Under the pieces are notes generated by a model. It saw only the letters and a list, made by a program, of their open reading frames with translations, had not been told where the DNA came from and did no database searches. A stretch of 64,000 nt of DNA from Plasmodium malariae. Lineage: Eukaryota > Apicomplexa > Aconoidasida > Haemosporida > Plasmodiidae. The stretch covers positions 1,426,001-1,490,000 of the forward strand of contig NC_041785.1 in the NCBI RefSeq assembly GCF_900090045.1, in the 5' to 3' direction. The position numbers were made by a program, and so were the translations under genes. This document shows, piece by piece, positions 33,605-53,488 of this stretch (its first letter is position 1; each line of letters begins with the position of its first letter).

Positions 33605-35083
33605 ATGCATTGCATAGTATTTGCAAACATATTTTTGATGATAGCACTTGCGTATTATGTTCGACATCACCATTTAGATATTAAAAAAGATAATTTTTTG
33701 AATGTAGTACAAGAGGGGGGAAATATTAGTTTAATTATTGCACACCCAGATGATGAAGTCATGTTTTTTTTTCCAACGCTAAAATTATTATTTGATAAAA
33801 AAAAAAAAAAAGAACTTTTTCTTTTTTCTCTTTCAAATGGGAATTATTATGGAAAGGGAAAAATTAGAGAAAAAGAATTATTTAATGTTTGGTCATACCT
33901 AGGGGGAGAGAAAAATAATTGTGAAATTTTGGATGACGACCAAATACAGGACAGCTGGAATTTCTGGGATGAACAACATCTTGCGAACGTTTTAACAGAC
34001 TACTGCTCCAAGCGCAACATAAAACTGGTAAATTTAAGGCGCTACTTGTGGATATCCATATGCGCATGTTTGACTACATATTAGTTTGTATATTTTTGTG
34101 CGCGTTTGCTTGTACATGGTAGTTTGCACGTTTGCATGTGCATGATAATGTGCTCGTTTGCGTGTACTTATGAGTATGAAAGAGATAAAACGAATACATT
34201 TTGTTATTAGGTTTTAACCTTTGACAAATATGGAGTATCAGGACACCCAAATCACATAAGCATTTACAACAGCGCGCGGTAATGTGGCTAGTGGACGCAA
34301 GTGTATATATATATACATACAGATGTACATATTAATAAGCACGTATACATGTCCACACTCCTATATACGGGGGGGGGTTAGACTCTCATATTTGATTTTT
34401 CATTTTTAGGTTATTATCAAAAACGAAAGATGTAAAAGTTTTTACTTTAAATTCAGCTAATTTAATACCTAAATATTTGGGATTCTATTCTTTACCTTTT
34501 ATTTTACACACTAAGTACCTTTCTAAATTTTTAAAATATTGAACACTTTTTTTCATTTTCACAAAATGCGAGCCATTATTATTTTTCTCTTTTTTGTTGC
34601 CTACTTTTATTAGATTTCTTATTACCGCCTTTAATCCTTTTTTGTTGATGAGGTGAAAAAATAAAACTCAAAAAAAAAAAAAAAAATATATGGCGTTATT
34701 TGGCTATTTAACTATTGAGCTATTTTTCTAATATGTTATTATGCTATTTTTCTATTTAACAATTTTTCTCTTTTTTTTTTTTTTTTTCGTTTTTCTTCCC
34801 TTTTAACAGATTAATGACCCTATACAAATCGCAGTTTGCCCATTATCGTATGCTATTTTGTCTAATTTCGCAGTACTATATCAAATCACTTGAAGACCAG
34901 CTATTTGGTCTAAATGGCTTTTACGCATTGCTTCGTTGTTGTTATTATATGTGAATTTATTTATGTTTGCCTACATATTCACATGAGCAAATATCGATGC
35001 ACTAATACCAATGTGTACGTTTTTCTTTTCCCCTTTACAGGTATGCCTATTTTAATAGTTTTAACTTATTAAATGAGGTATAA
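33605..35083 (+). CDS. PIGL: N-acetylglucosaminyl-phosphatidylinositol de-N-acetylase (PIG-L)
   Basis: Six exons: 33605-34027, 34211-34278, 34410-34514, 34614-34652, 34810-34950 and 35041-35083. The phases are continuous, giving 272 residues, close to the usual 250-270. The N-terminal hydrophobic segment (about 5-18) is the ER membrane anchor. The zinc-binding deacetylase motif AHPDDE lies at 46-51. SLSNG and GKGKIREKEL follow, and exon 2 supplies GVSGHPNH, the second metal/active-site motif. Exon 5 has the family's C-terminal SQFAHYRMLF segment. The enzyme removes the acetyl group from GlcNAc-PI, step two of GPI-anchor synthesis, on the cytosolic face of the ER. GPI anchors hold major surface proteins of this parasite, so the gene is expected to be essential. 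The ATG at 33605 is the first in frame. Confidence 0.92.
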
Positions 35084-35766
35084 TGGTATATTATTTTAAT
35101 TTTTTAAAATTAAAAAATTTGCAAAAAATAAAATTATTTATTCAAAATTTGTGAGTATTATATTTACTTGTAAAAATTGTAAAAATGTATGAGCGGTTTT
35201 GAGTATGGATATATTGGTATATACCTAATACATACATACTACATAAGTGTATATATATATATATATATATATATATGTAAAAAATATGCATCCATAGAAT
35301 TTGTGTAGTATTCTTTTAACAGTATATTTTGTAAGTATAATATATATACCTACTCCCTTTTTTTCTTTTTTTTTCCAAATTTATTTTAAATTATATACGC
35401 AATGATTAATTGATGAAATATCATCATTTTATATCAAACATATACGTAAACATATATATATCTATATATATATATATATATATGTACGTACATATGCATT
35501 TGTATGTATATACTATATAAACGTTTTGTTAAAAAAGTATGTTACTACTGTATTTAAAACGAAAAAAAAAAAAAATAGAAAAAGTGATGTAAAAAATGTA
35601 AATAGAAAAAATAAAAAAAAAAAAAAAAAAAGCGGGTAGTTGCATTTAAAATAAGCATTTTTTTTTTTCTTTTTGTTTGAAAAAAGAAAAAAAAAAAATG
35701 ACAATATAATAAAATATTTATAAAAAATAAATAAAAAAAATAGAAATCATTTAAAAAAATTCGTAT
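35084..35766. other. 3' flank of PIG-L, low complexity
   Basis: AT-rich, with (TA)n near 35245-35275 and 35460-35485 and long A runs at 35560-35700. It is the convergent spacer between PIG-L (+) and the small minus-strand candidate. No gene is seen. Confidence 0.6.
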
Positions 35767-36130
35767 TTATCTTCTTAAAGAGAAGATAAAAGTATAATAC
35801 AAATATTGGTTTTCCATGCCCAAATTAAATGTTTTAAAAATACCGTTAGATATTTTATTAACGTACTTTTCCACACATAATAATCGGTTAATATAATATA
35901 AATAAACTTCCCAACGGTGGCTTAAATGAAAATATAACTTCCCTAGCTTATTACAGATACACGAGTAATGTATGTAAATGTACATATGCACGTATGCTCA
36001 TTCGTGCATATGTGTGTATGTGTCTATATACCTATAATGCATTATTTAATAAAGTGTGTTCATATATATAACTAATTTTCATAAAAATGACAAGAAACAC
36101 ATGCAAAGCGGAATTACTGCTAAAGGGCAT
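35767..36130 (-). CDS. Candidate small membrane protein, two exons
   Basis: Exon 1 is 36130-36073. It starts MPFSSNSALHVFLVIFMKI, ends in phase 1 at a GTTATA donor, and is hydrophobic like a signal or anchor. Exon 2, 35942-35767, enters after GTAATAAGCTAG in phase 1 and encodes 57 residues rich in Tyr, Leu, Arg and Lys (HLSHRWEVYLYYINRLL). The total is 77 residues. Exon 2 has ordinary, non-repetitive codon use between two microsatellite-rich flanks, which is the best sign that it is real. A later start within the larger minus frame is possible, but that part is microsatellite. No family is recognised; small mitochondrial or ER membrane subunits have this size and pattern. Confidence 0.5.
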
Positions 36131-37196
36131 ACATACTTATCTATTTTAACACGCCCATATTCTGTATTATGCTGCACACCACTGTGTACTTCAAATACTT
36201 AAGTATACATATATATTAATTTAAATTTCATATAATTTCTGTCTTCATGTTGAGCTAAAAATGTACATATAACGAAATTTATTTGTGCTCCTTTAAAAAA
36301 AAAAAAAAAAAAAAATACTACTTCGAATATTGATATTATTTCCTCTATACATATTCACTTAATACATGTATATAATCCTCTTATACACATGTCCCTAAAA
36401 TATCTCCAAGTAAGGTAAGAAAATATTATGGTGTACATTTTCCCATCATTTGTTCTCTCGTCTGTTCCAATCCGTTCCACTCTATTATCAATTCGCAGTT
36501 CAAAATACTCTGTTCTTTGTTTTGTTTTCAATTTCCCTTTTTTTTTTTTTTTTTTTTTTTTTTGCGATTCTAATTCGTTTACTTAATATGCTGTTTACAC
36601 CGGTATTAGCGCTACGAAATGTCAGCACTGCATAAATATTAATACTACAAAATTCTGTTAAATATACAATGAAAAATAATAATGGGGAATGAGGAAAAGG
36701 TGTAACGGTATGACCTTCTCTTCATAAAAATTGGTTACGTATGTACTAGCCCCTTAAGTAATAGCGATTTATAAAAAATTAACCCCATAATGATCTCCAC
36801 ATACAAATATAATACACATATAAGTCTGTATACATATCCATTCTTTACATTCCATTTAAGTAAATTATTTTTTCTTTGAACTCTCCTTTGTGCCATTTGA
36901 CATAATTCAATAGAACCGAATTTTCTGAATACGTGCTAACTGTTATATATGAGGAGATCCTTTTGTGCTATATTCTTAAAGTGCTCCCTCTTTCCATTTG
37001 AAAAATTATAAGCATATATATATATACACATATACATACACATATACATACACACATACATACATATATACATACACATATACATACATATATACATACA
37101 TATATACATACACATATATATACACATATACATACATATATACATACACATATACATACGTATATACATACACATATACATACGTATATAAGTACC

Positions 37197-37236
<40 letters not shown>

Positions 37237-37412
37237 TATGCCTCGCTTCACACAGCAGTGGTTAATAGCAAATTTATTTTAAAGAGTCAAGGCTACTTAA
37301 AAATGGATTAATTATTTAAAAAAGAAAACTAGAAGATTTTTTAAAATGTGCACTGTACAATATTCCTGTGAATAGACGAATTCTTCTTCACCTGCTCGCT
37401 GTATCTAAATCA
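36131..37412. other. Intergenic region with long microsatellite
   Basis: Mostly AT-rich sequence with a poly-T run (36537-36563), ending in the TATACA/CA array. It is the 3' flank of the SNF2 gene and the upstream region of the small minus candidate. Nothing else is seen. Confidence 0.6.
37015..37232. repeat. ATACAC/TATACATA microsatellite ending in (CA)n
   Basis: About 180 bases of CATATACATACA units followed by a perfect (CA) run of about 15 copies (37200-37231). Cys/Val/Tyr-only frames on both strands come from it. Confidence 0.92.
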
Positions 37413-46097
<8,685 letters not shown>

Positions 46098-47189
46098 TTT
46101 AACCAGAGAGAGGAAAGGACATATATACTATACATATATATATATATATATATAATACATTTACACGTATGTATATCTTTATACAAGCATATGCGTACAT
46201 ACGTACATACATATATGCTTATATGCTTGTATGTTTTTATTCTTATACACTTGTATGTTGTTATGCTTTTTTATCAGTTTTTTTGTGCTTAATCTATTGG
46301 CCCATAAATGGTATTTTCACTTATACGTACTATTCATTTACATGTAGGTATAAAAGTACATACACGTAGGTATTTATGCATATACGCGTACATACATAAG
46401 TACGCACGTACATATATGCTCTCCTAATTAATACGTAAAATATTAAATTAATAAAGATTTATAAAAAAAAAGGAAAATAAAAAGGAGTACCACGTATGTG
46501 AATAGCATATATATAATATATAGATATAGATATATTTAGTATGTATCACAAAACGAGAAAACGTTTTACATATAAAATGAAAATGGTCATTAAAGTAACG
46601 GGCAAAAGAATTTTTAAAAGTTGAGAAAAAAAAAAATAGAATATATGTACAATGGGTATTTTATAAATGTGAATAAATTACCATTTAATGAACTTTTTAA
46701 ATTTCCATAAAAAAAAAATTAAAATAAAAAAATATAGATAAATGTATATATATATATATACATAAATAAATATATATATATAGATGTACGTATATATATA
46801 TATATATTTATGTATACGTTTGTATATGCTTGTATAAACTTGTATAGGTTTGTTATATATATATATATATACTCATAAATGTAAACATTTGCTATGTCGT
46901 ATTTTACTCAAAAACATGTAAGAATTTAATATGATATATATAAAATAAATATATACATATATATGTACATATACCTGTACATGTATAGTTATAAATATTA
47001 TATTATGTAATTATATATATATATACATTTATTTTCACGCATAAATAAAATGTACGTGTGCAAGTTCTATTTGAATATAATAAGCATATATATAAATATG
47101 TAAAGTATAAATACATGTATGAAGCACTCAAATATAAGTTTTCATATAATACATTAAAATTGTAAAAGTATCAAATTATATGTAATGAT

Positions 47190-47222
<33 letters not shown>

Positions 47223-48394
47223 ATCTACATGCATTTACTAAATTTTTTTATAAACATATACAGAGGTAGCGATTTCTCATAATTCCTTTAAAAAAAAAAT
47301 AGTAAATAACATATATATGAATATATGTACATACTTATTAGCAATGTACGAACACATAAATATATGTAATTACGCATGAATATATACATATTTACATAGT
47401 ATGCGACACGTATATTAGTGTATGATGTGATTCGTTATCTATACATGTGAACGTATGTGTTTGTATGTTCATATATATATATATATACATATATGTGTTA
47501 ATTCGAAAATTAAATTATTCTTCATATTAACTAAGTGCGAATAAAAAAAAAAATATAAGAGAAAGAGTTCAAAAATATATATAAATGTCAAGCAAATACA
47601 AGATTCATAAACCAAAATAATTTTTCATACTATAGAAAAAAACAAGATCGATTTTACTGAAATGAACCTAAACACATTTATGAATGTATGTAAATTTTAT
47701 ATAAAAAAAAGAAAGAATTTGTACTACTAAATTATTATAAAAGGAAATGAAAAAACATTAATAATAAAAAAAAGAAAAAAGGAAAATACATAAACACATA
47801 TTAAATATTATTATGCATATATCATATCTACAATGTACTGTAATAGCAGCAATATATGGATCAAGTTTGTAGTATATATATATATATATATATATTATAT
47901 GTTTATGTAATAATATATAATTTTAAATATATTTATGTATGTACGTATATATGACCAAACATTTTTTTATTTACACCAATGCCAACGCATACGTTTTGTT
48001 AATTCAAAAAAAAAAAAAAATAAATAAATAAAATAATAAAAGAAAAGAAAAGGAAAAAATTTATGAAAAAAATAATAAAAAGGGAGAAAAAGAGAAAAAT
48101 ATTCATTTATGAAAATTTAAAAAAAAAAAATCAGTGGAAGTAAAAATAATCATAAACTTGTGTGCGAAGAAATATTCATAAAAAATGAAAAATAGAAATA
48201 TGGATATATTATACATATGTATAAAATATTTACATAAACGTTATAAGTGTTGCAACGTTTTTAAATTTAACACTAGAAATGCATTTTATGTATGTAAACG
48301 TGTCATATATATATGTATATATAAATAAATATATGTATTAAATGTATAGTGTTAATATATATGTATGTACGCTTATATTACATATATTTGCATA

Positions 48395-48429
<35 letters not shown>

Positions 48430-51203
48430 CATATACAAGTATATATACTGCATTTGATATGTTTTAACATAAAATTTTGAATGTAGGGGAGATTTAAAAA
48501 TTACTTTAAAAATATGAAGGTATTTTATATGTATCTAGTTACATTCGGAAACAAATATAATTCTACTAATATGTTTGCTTCAAAATATTCTAACTGTAAA
48601 AATATTAAAAGGTTACTTATTTTTTAAAAATTTCTCCATCTTCATAATTGCATTTCCATTTACTAAATGAAATATGTATTAACAATATTAAATACTAAAA
48701 TAAAAATAAGTATAAAAGCAAATTGAAAAAAAAAAAAAAGAAAAAAAGAAAGAAAAATGTATTTTATTTTATTTTTTTTTGTTTTTTTTTGCCTTTATGT
48801 ACATTTCTTTATATACCCATTTACATTTTTACGTAATATTATAAGGATTTAAAATTTTTTTTTAAATTTACTTATAAATTAAGCTCAACACATGTGTATT
48901 ATTACTTTTTTTTTTGTTTTATTTTGTTTTGTTTTTTTTTTAAATTCCATATTCTTCAAAACGTAAAAAATAATAGATATTCATTTCCAGTTATTTAGGA
49001 AAATAACACTATATATGAACATTATATATATCAAATATCGTAATTCCACGTTTTTATCGTTAAATCAAGCAGTTTGTTAACCCTTTTTTCCATATAATAT
49101 GAAAATTTAATGATAAAGAATGCACTATAAGCACACAAATATTTTTAAATTTAAGTATTTATATTAATGTATAATCAAAATGACATTTGAATTGTGTGTA
49201 TACCTGAAAATAATCTTTATAAAAATTTTTATTATTTCTATTTTTTTTTTTTTTTTTTATTCAAAATTATGTCCATCTAATATTTTACACATTTTTTTTT
49301 TTTTTTTTTTTTGTCTTACAAAATTATGAAATATACAAACATAAATAGAATTACATAGAGCAAAGTTCACGTGTATTAATCCTAAGCGTTAATAAGAGAA
49401 ATTTAAAAAAGTATCAAAATGAAGGAAAACGAGGCATATATATGCATGAACATATATATACATACTCCTACACGTACGTATATATAAACATATGTGTGTT
49501 TGTTTATTTACACTTATTTCCGTGTAAATCTCGTTTACAGAATAGTGTTTTAACCCCTATATTTATTTCTTTTATCACATAAAGTTATGTTTAATATGAA
49601 AATATAATTTTTTTTATATAGCATGAACATGTATTTTTTTACGTGGTTATTTATTACATATATTCTTTTTTTTTTTTTATAAAAAAACTAAAAAAAACAG
49701 AATGCAAGGTATTTGTAAAAAAAAGGGAAATTATAAGATGATAGACACAAATAGAGTGCATACGTGTATGGGTATAAATGTATGTATATATATGTTAACG
49801 CATGTATCCCGCGTATATTTCAGTTAATGAATCAAAATCTAAATAAAGCTAATAACTATACTTAAAAAATGTGTATATTCTATCGAATAGAGTTATTTTT
49901 TACTACATTATAAGGAGGTAGTTGCATACATATAAATACATACATACGTACATACATATATTCTATCTATATATACAAATACGAAACTTAAACATCGTTT
50001 ACATATATTGCAAAAATTAAAAATTGAATGTTTTTTTTTTGTTAGAGCTATAAGATATTTACCATCAATTACAGCAGACTCGTTAATTGGGTATTCTTTT
50101 GAAAGAGGTGAATTATGGAGTAAATAATACTTCAGGTATACGCAAAAGTGAGACGTATGTCTTATATGTATATATATATGTGTGTATACATATGTCTATA
50201 TATAGACATATATGTATGATTGCATATTTACATATATAGATATAGTTATTTTATATCAACTGTGCGATGTCATTACTGAGTTATCTATTTTATGCACATG
50301 ACAAATATCGTGAAAAAGGAAACGTAAAAATATTAATTAGAGTTGTTTAATTAATTCGTTTTATAAAATATATTAAAATCTAAAATTAAAATAGCAAAGA
50401 AACGTGAAAGAAAGGGATTGGACTTAAACTGTTGAGTTCTTTGAAAGAAAAGCAAAAAAGGAAAAGACTCTAGAGAAAAATAAAAATATCATAGTATAAT
50501 CCTAATATAATTATAATGCATAAATAATAACTAGGATTATAATGTTTTTCATAATTATTTTTTTTTATTCTATAAATATAAAGCTGCTTTTTTTATTATA
50601 CTTGGTCAACAACTTTTATGTATAACATCATTTTTCTCATAATGTACATGCACAGAGATGTATGTTGTGCGAATGTCAAATTTACATCAACTATGGTTAT
50701 TAAAATAAAATGGTTCATGTTACGAATAAAAAATTAATTTGAAAAGGTTGTTTCTTTATAATTAAGAAATAGAGAAAAGAAAAAAAATATATCAATAAAT
50801 TTAATTTTTATTATGTTTTTATTTTTTTTTATAACACTGAAGTTAAGAAATAACCAAAATTTAAATGGAAATTTTAAAATAAAATTTTTTTTTTTTATGA
50901 GCGAAAAAGAAAACCAAAAACTGTTCAGCAGTGTACAATTAGAGTTAGATATTTTCATATTTGACTATAGCATATATATGTTTATGTGTTTAATTATTTC
51001 ACTGGAAAATGGAAAATACGAATAATATAAATGCGACCTCGTTTATAAAAAGAAAAGCACTTAAAATTATGTCGCATTTTGTTATACAACATAAATGTTC
51101 GCGTAAAAGAAAAAAATAGGTGAAAAAAAATATCAAATGAGAATAGATGAATATCAGTACGTTTCTTCCTATTATTTTCGTTCTCCCTAGTTTTAAATTT
51201 TAA
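46098..51203. other. 5.1 kb gene-poor gap upstream of the SNF2 gene
   Basis: It is bounded by the start of the SNF2 gene (-) and the 3' end of APC11 (-). Almost all of it is extremely AT-rich, with many (TA)n, TATGTA and poly-A/T tracts and no frame above 75 codons. It must contain the SNF2 promoter and leader. The only coding-like spot I see is at 50046-50127. Short, less biased patches also occur at about 49360-49450, 49535-49580 and 50395-50470. It could hold a long non-coding RNA or small multi-exon gene; neither can be shown from sequence alone. Confidence 0.5.
50046..50127 (+). CDS. Orphan candidate terminal exon
   Basis: After TTTTTTTTTGTTAG the + strand is open in phase 2 for 26 residues, starting AIRYLPSITADSLIGYSFER, then stops at TAA. 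The composition is non-repetitive and stands out against 5 kb of AT-only sequence. An exon ending in phase 2 (ATGAACAT before GTATTT, about 49622-49629) could supply a start, but the link is weak. The opposite strand is also open here, with a good GTAAAT donor, so the strand is not certain. Confidence 0.3.
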
Positions 51204-51473
51204 TTAATTTAATTCTTGCGTTTCATAATTCCAGTCCGCTCTGCAACATGGGCATGTCAATTTATTTTGTCTCATCCATTTTTCCATACAGTGTAAATGA
51301 AAATGATGACCACATTTTCCAAAAGCTGGTGGGCAACCACTTCCTGGCCTAATACAATTTGTACAGGTGTTTTCTAAGGCGTTATTGCAAATAGCACACA
51401 CGCTGTCTATGGATGATCCGACCCACTTCCACCTTGCAACTGCATGAATTTTTCTTACAGTAACTTTCGGCAT
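51204..51473 (-). CDS. APC11: Anaphase-promoting complex subunit 11 (RING-H2)
   Basis: Single exon, 89 residues; human APC11 is 84. Near the start is the family strand (VRKIHAVARWKWVG). A RING-H2 domain follows with CAIC, CTNC, GCPPAFGKCGHHFHLHC, KWM and CPCC. The extra Cys pair before GCPP is typical of the APC11/RBX1 group and binds a third zinc. The GKCxHxFHxHCxxKW spacing and short tail fit APC11 better than RBX1, which has a longer insert and ends differently. It is the catalytic RING subunit of the APC/C ubiquitin ligase that drives exit from mitosis. In this parasite it is expected to act in schizogony and male gamete formation. Confidence 0.92.
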   Translation of the reverse strand: MPKVTVRKIHAVARWKWVGSSIDSVCAICNNALENTCTNCIRPGSGCPPAFGKCGHHFHLHCMEKWMRQNKLTCPCCRADWNYETQELN

Positions 51474-52511
51474 ATTACTAATGTTATTCCTGTACTTTTC
51501 ATTTTTTTAGCACATATCCATACGGTAAGTATGCTACATGCACCCACACACGCAGATATGAATAAGCAAATGTGGGTACATATATATATATATATATATG
51601 AGTATACTTATTATCTTACGTTGTTATTACTTCCGTATTTAATATTTTTCGTATTTAAAAAAAAAAAAAAAAAGAGTTCATTATTTTTTATTGCAATCTG
51701 TTCGTAATATATAAATAAAAATTAAAACGGTATACCCCAAAATGTACAATTTTAATATTCACTTAATATTTGTTACCATTTTAAAGGGCTTTTAGTCTGT
51801 TTTCTTTTGTTTTTTTTTACGAATTATATATTTATTTTTATTTTTACAATTTTTCATTTTTGAACTAGCTAAATATTGCTTAGAAATTCATCTTTTTTTT
51901 TTTTTTTTTTGTATTACATGAACTGTTCATAATTTAATTTTGTGAGTTCTTAATATTTATTCATCTTAATACAAATGTGGGAACTGCATTTTTTCTTATA
52001 CTTTAAAGGAATTTCTTGATGATTATCCTCTTTTTTAGAGTTCACTAATTGTCCTTTTTTTTGAATTGGGCATATTCCCATTCTTATTATACATATTTTC
52101 ATTTATGTTTCAAATTATGAAGCAAATATTAATGTGTGAAGTGTAAAATTTTTACTTTTTAGTATGGGGAGCTGAAATATTTTAGCATATTTTAAAAGCG
52201 TTTTTCTTCTATTATAAAGAAGAAAAAATTTCGTATGAATAATGTACATATTGGCATAAAGGTAATAAAAAATATTATACAATTATTAATTATTTCATGT
52301 TAATTTTCAATAAAAAAAAAAAAATGTAATAATGTATATCACAAGTAATATTTACAAAATTTTAACTGAAAGAATTCCATAAATTATGCTCTTTTTAAGT
52401 TATAGGGAACGTTCTCATGAGAGAAGTGCATATGTAAATGCACATTTGAGTATATACAAATATGTATCCGTACTTTTATATATGTAAGTAAAAATTATAA
52501 TGCTTATCAAT
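51474..52511. other. Upstream region of APC11, no gene seen
   Basis: Contains (TA)n near 51580-51600, poly-A (51658-51674) and poly-T (51893-51910). The stretch is AT-rich throughout and holds the APC11 promoter. No coding exon is supported. Confidence 0.55.
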
Positions 52512-53393
52512 TTACTGTGGTACCAAAGAAATAATTAAGCGTAACATCTGGTCAAGCTACTAGTTCAAGTTTAAACAAAAAAAAAAAATTTCAGTATATA
52601 CAGTCACACCGAACAAACCACCACTTAGTCCTGAATAATATGTGAGCTACGTTATCATTATACCTAATTTGTCGTTAAGTCAATAAAAGCGCATGTTTAT
52701 TTAAAAAAAAAAGATATTTTGAGCAGATGAATATATCATCTTGTTTTGGTGAATTATACTTTTATTATATATATACATACATCTTCTATACTAAAAAGTT
52801 TTCTATAATGCGTTGAACACTTTTTCATTAAATTATATGAAACCCCATTTCTTGTAATTTTTTTCGTTTTGCGCTCCATTTTTTCGTTTATTAAAATGTA
52901 GAACTCAGTCATTCAAAAAATAATTTATATCAACTGTTAACACCGTAAGTTCATATTGCAACATGCTTCCAAATCATCCCACAAAATTTGTAGTAATTCG
53001 GAAAAAAAAAAATAAAATAACTGAGCAGAATAAAAAAAAGATAAAAGGAAAAGGCAAAAAAGAAGAGGCAAAACGCAAAGAAGTAATAAAGCACAAAAAA
53101 AAAATAATGCCATTTATAATATTATAAAAAGTGAAAATAATTTGCAGCATTATTATGTAACACAGGGTAAGAGACGAATATTGTACATCCCACAAAATAT
53201 AAAAGATTAAGAAAACATGAAACGGAGCTCTTAATAAAAACTGTAACTTAAGTTTATTACACATTTGCATGCATATATCTGCTTTTATATGTATACTTAT
53301 GTATGTGTACATATGATACGTACTATAAGCGTACGTGTGAAGGATCTGGTCCGCCAACTTAACTTTTAGCAGCTCTGAAATATCAGCAGACAT
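52512..53393 (-). CDS. Candidate small four-exon gene
   Basis: Exons 53393-53335, 52850-52781, 52646-52602 and 52556-52512 join with consistent phases (2, 0, 0) into 72 residues. Exon 1 reads MSADISELLKVKLADQILH, a clean amphipathic helix. Exon 2 ends HYRKLFSIED at a strong GTATGT donor. Exon 3 reads LTYYSGLSGGLFGVT, glycine-rich and hydrophobic. Exon 4 ends MLRLIISLVPQ. The last intron would be only about 45 bases, which is short. A small mitochondrial inner-membrane protein would look like this, but I recognise no family. Exons 1 and 2 are the best supported. Confidence 0.4.
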
Positions 53394-53488
53394 TCTACAC
53401 ACCCGCTGCTATACGTTATTATGTGTATGTCATGTGTGCATCATGAGTATGTTTATTTCAAATGTCGAATATATATTAGAATATTGAA

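Noticed and set aside
36936..37282. Cys/Val/Tyr-rich and Thr/Tyr-rich ORFs
   Set aside because: They are translations of the CATATA/CA microsatellite.
46098..51203. Centromere
   Set aside because: The gap is very AT-rich, but it shows no single compact block of extreme AT with regular internal repeats, and the syntenic position, as I recall it, is not centromeric.
53335..53393. BolA-family N-terminus
   Set aside because: The helix SELLKVKLADQILH recalls BolA, but downstream exons lack its conserved core and RHR segment.
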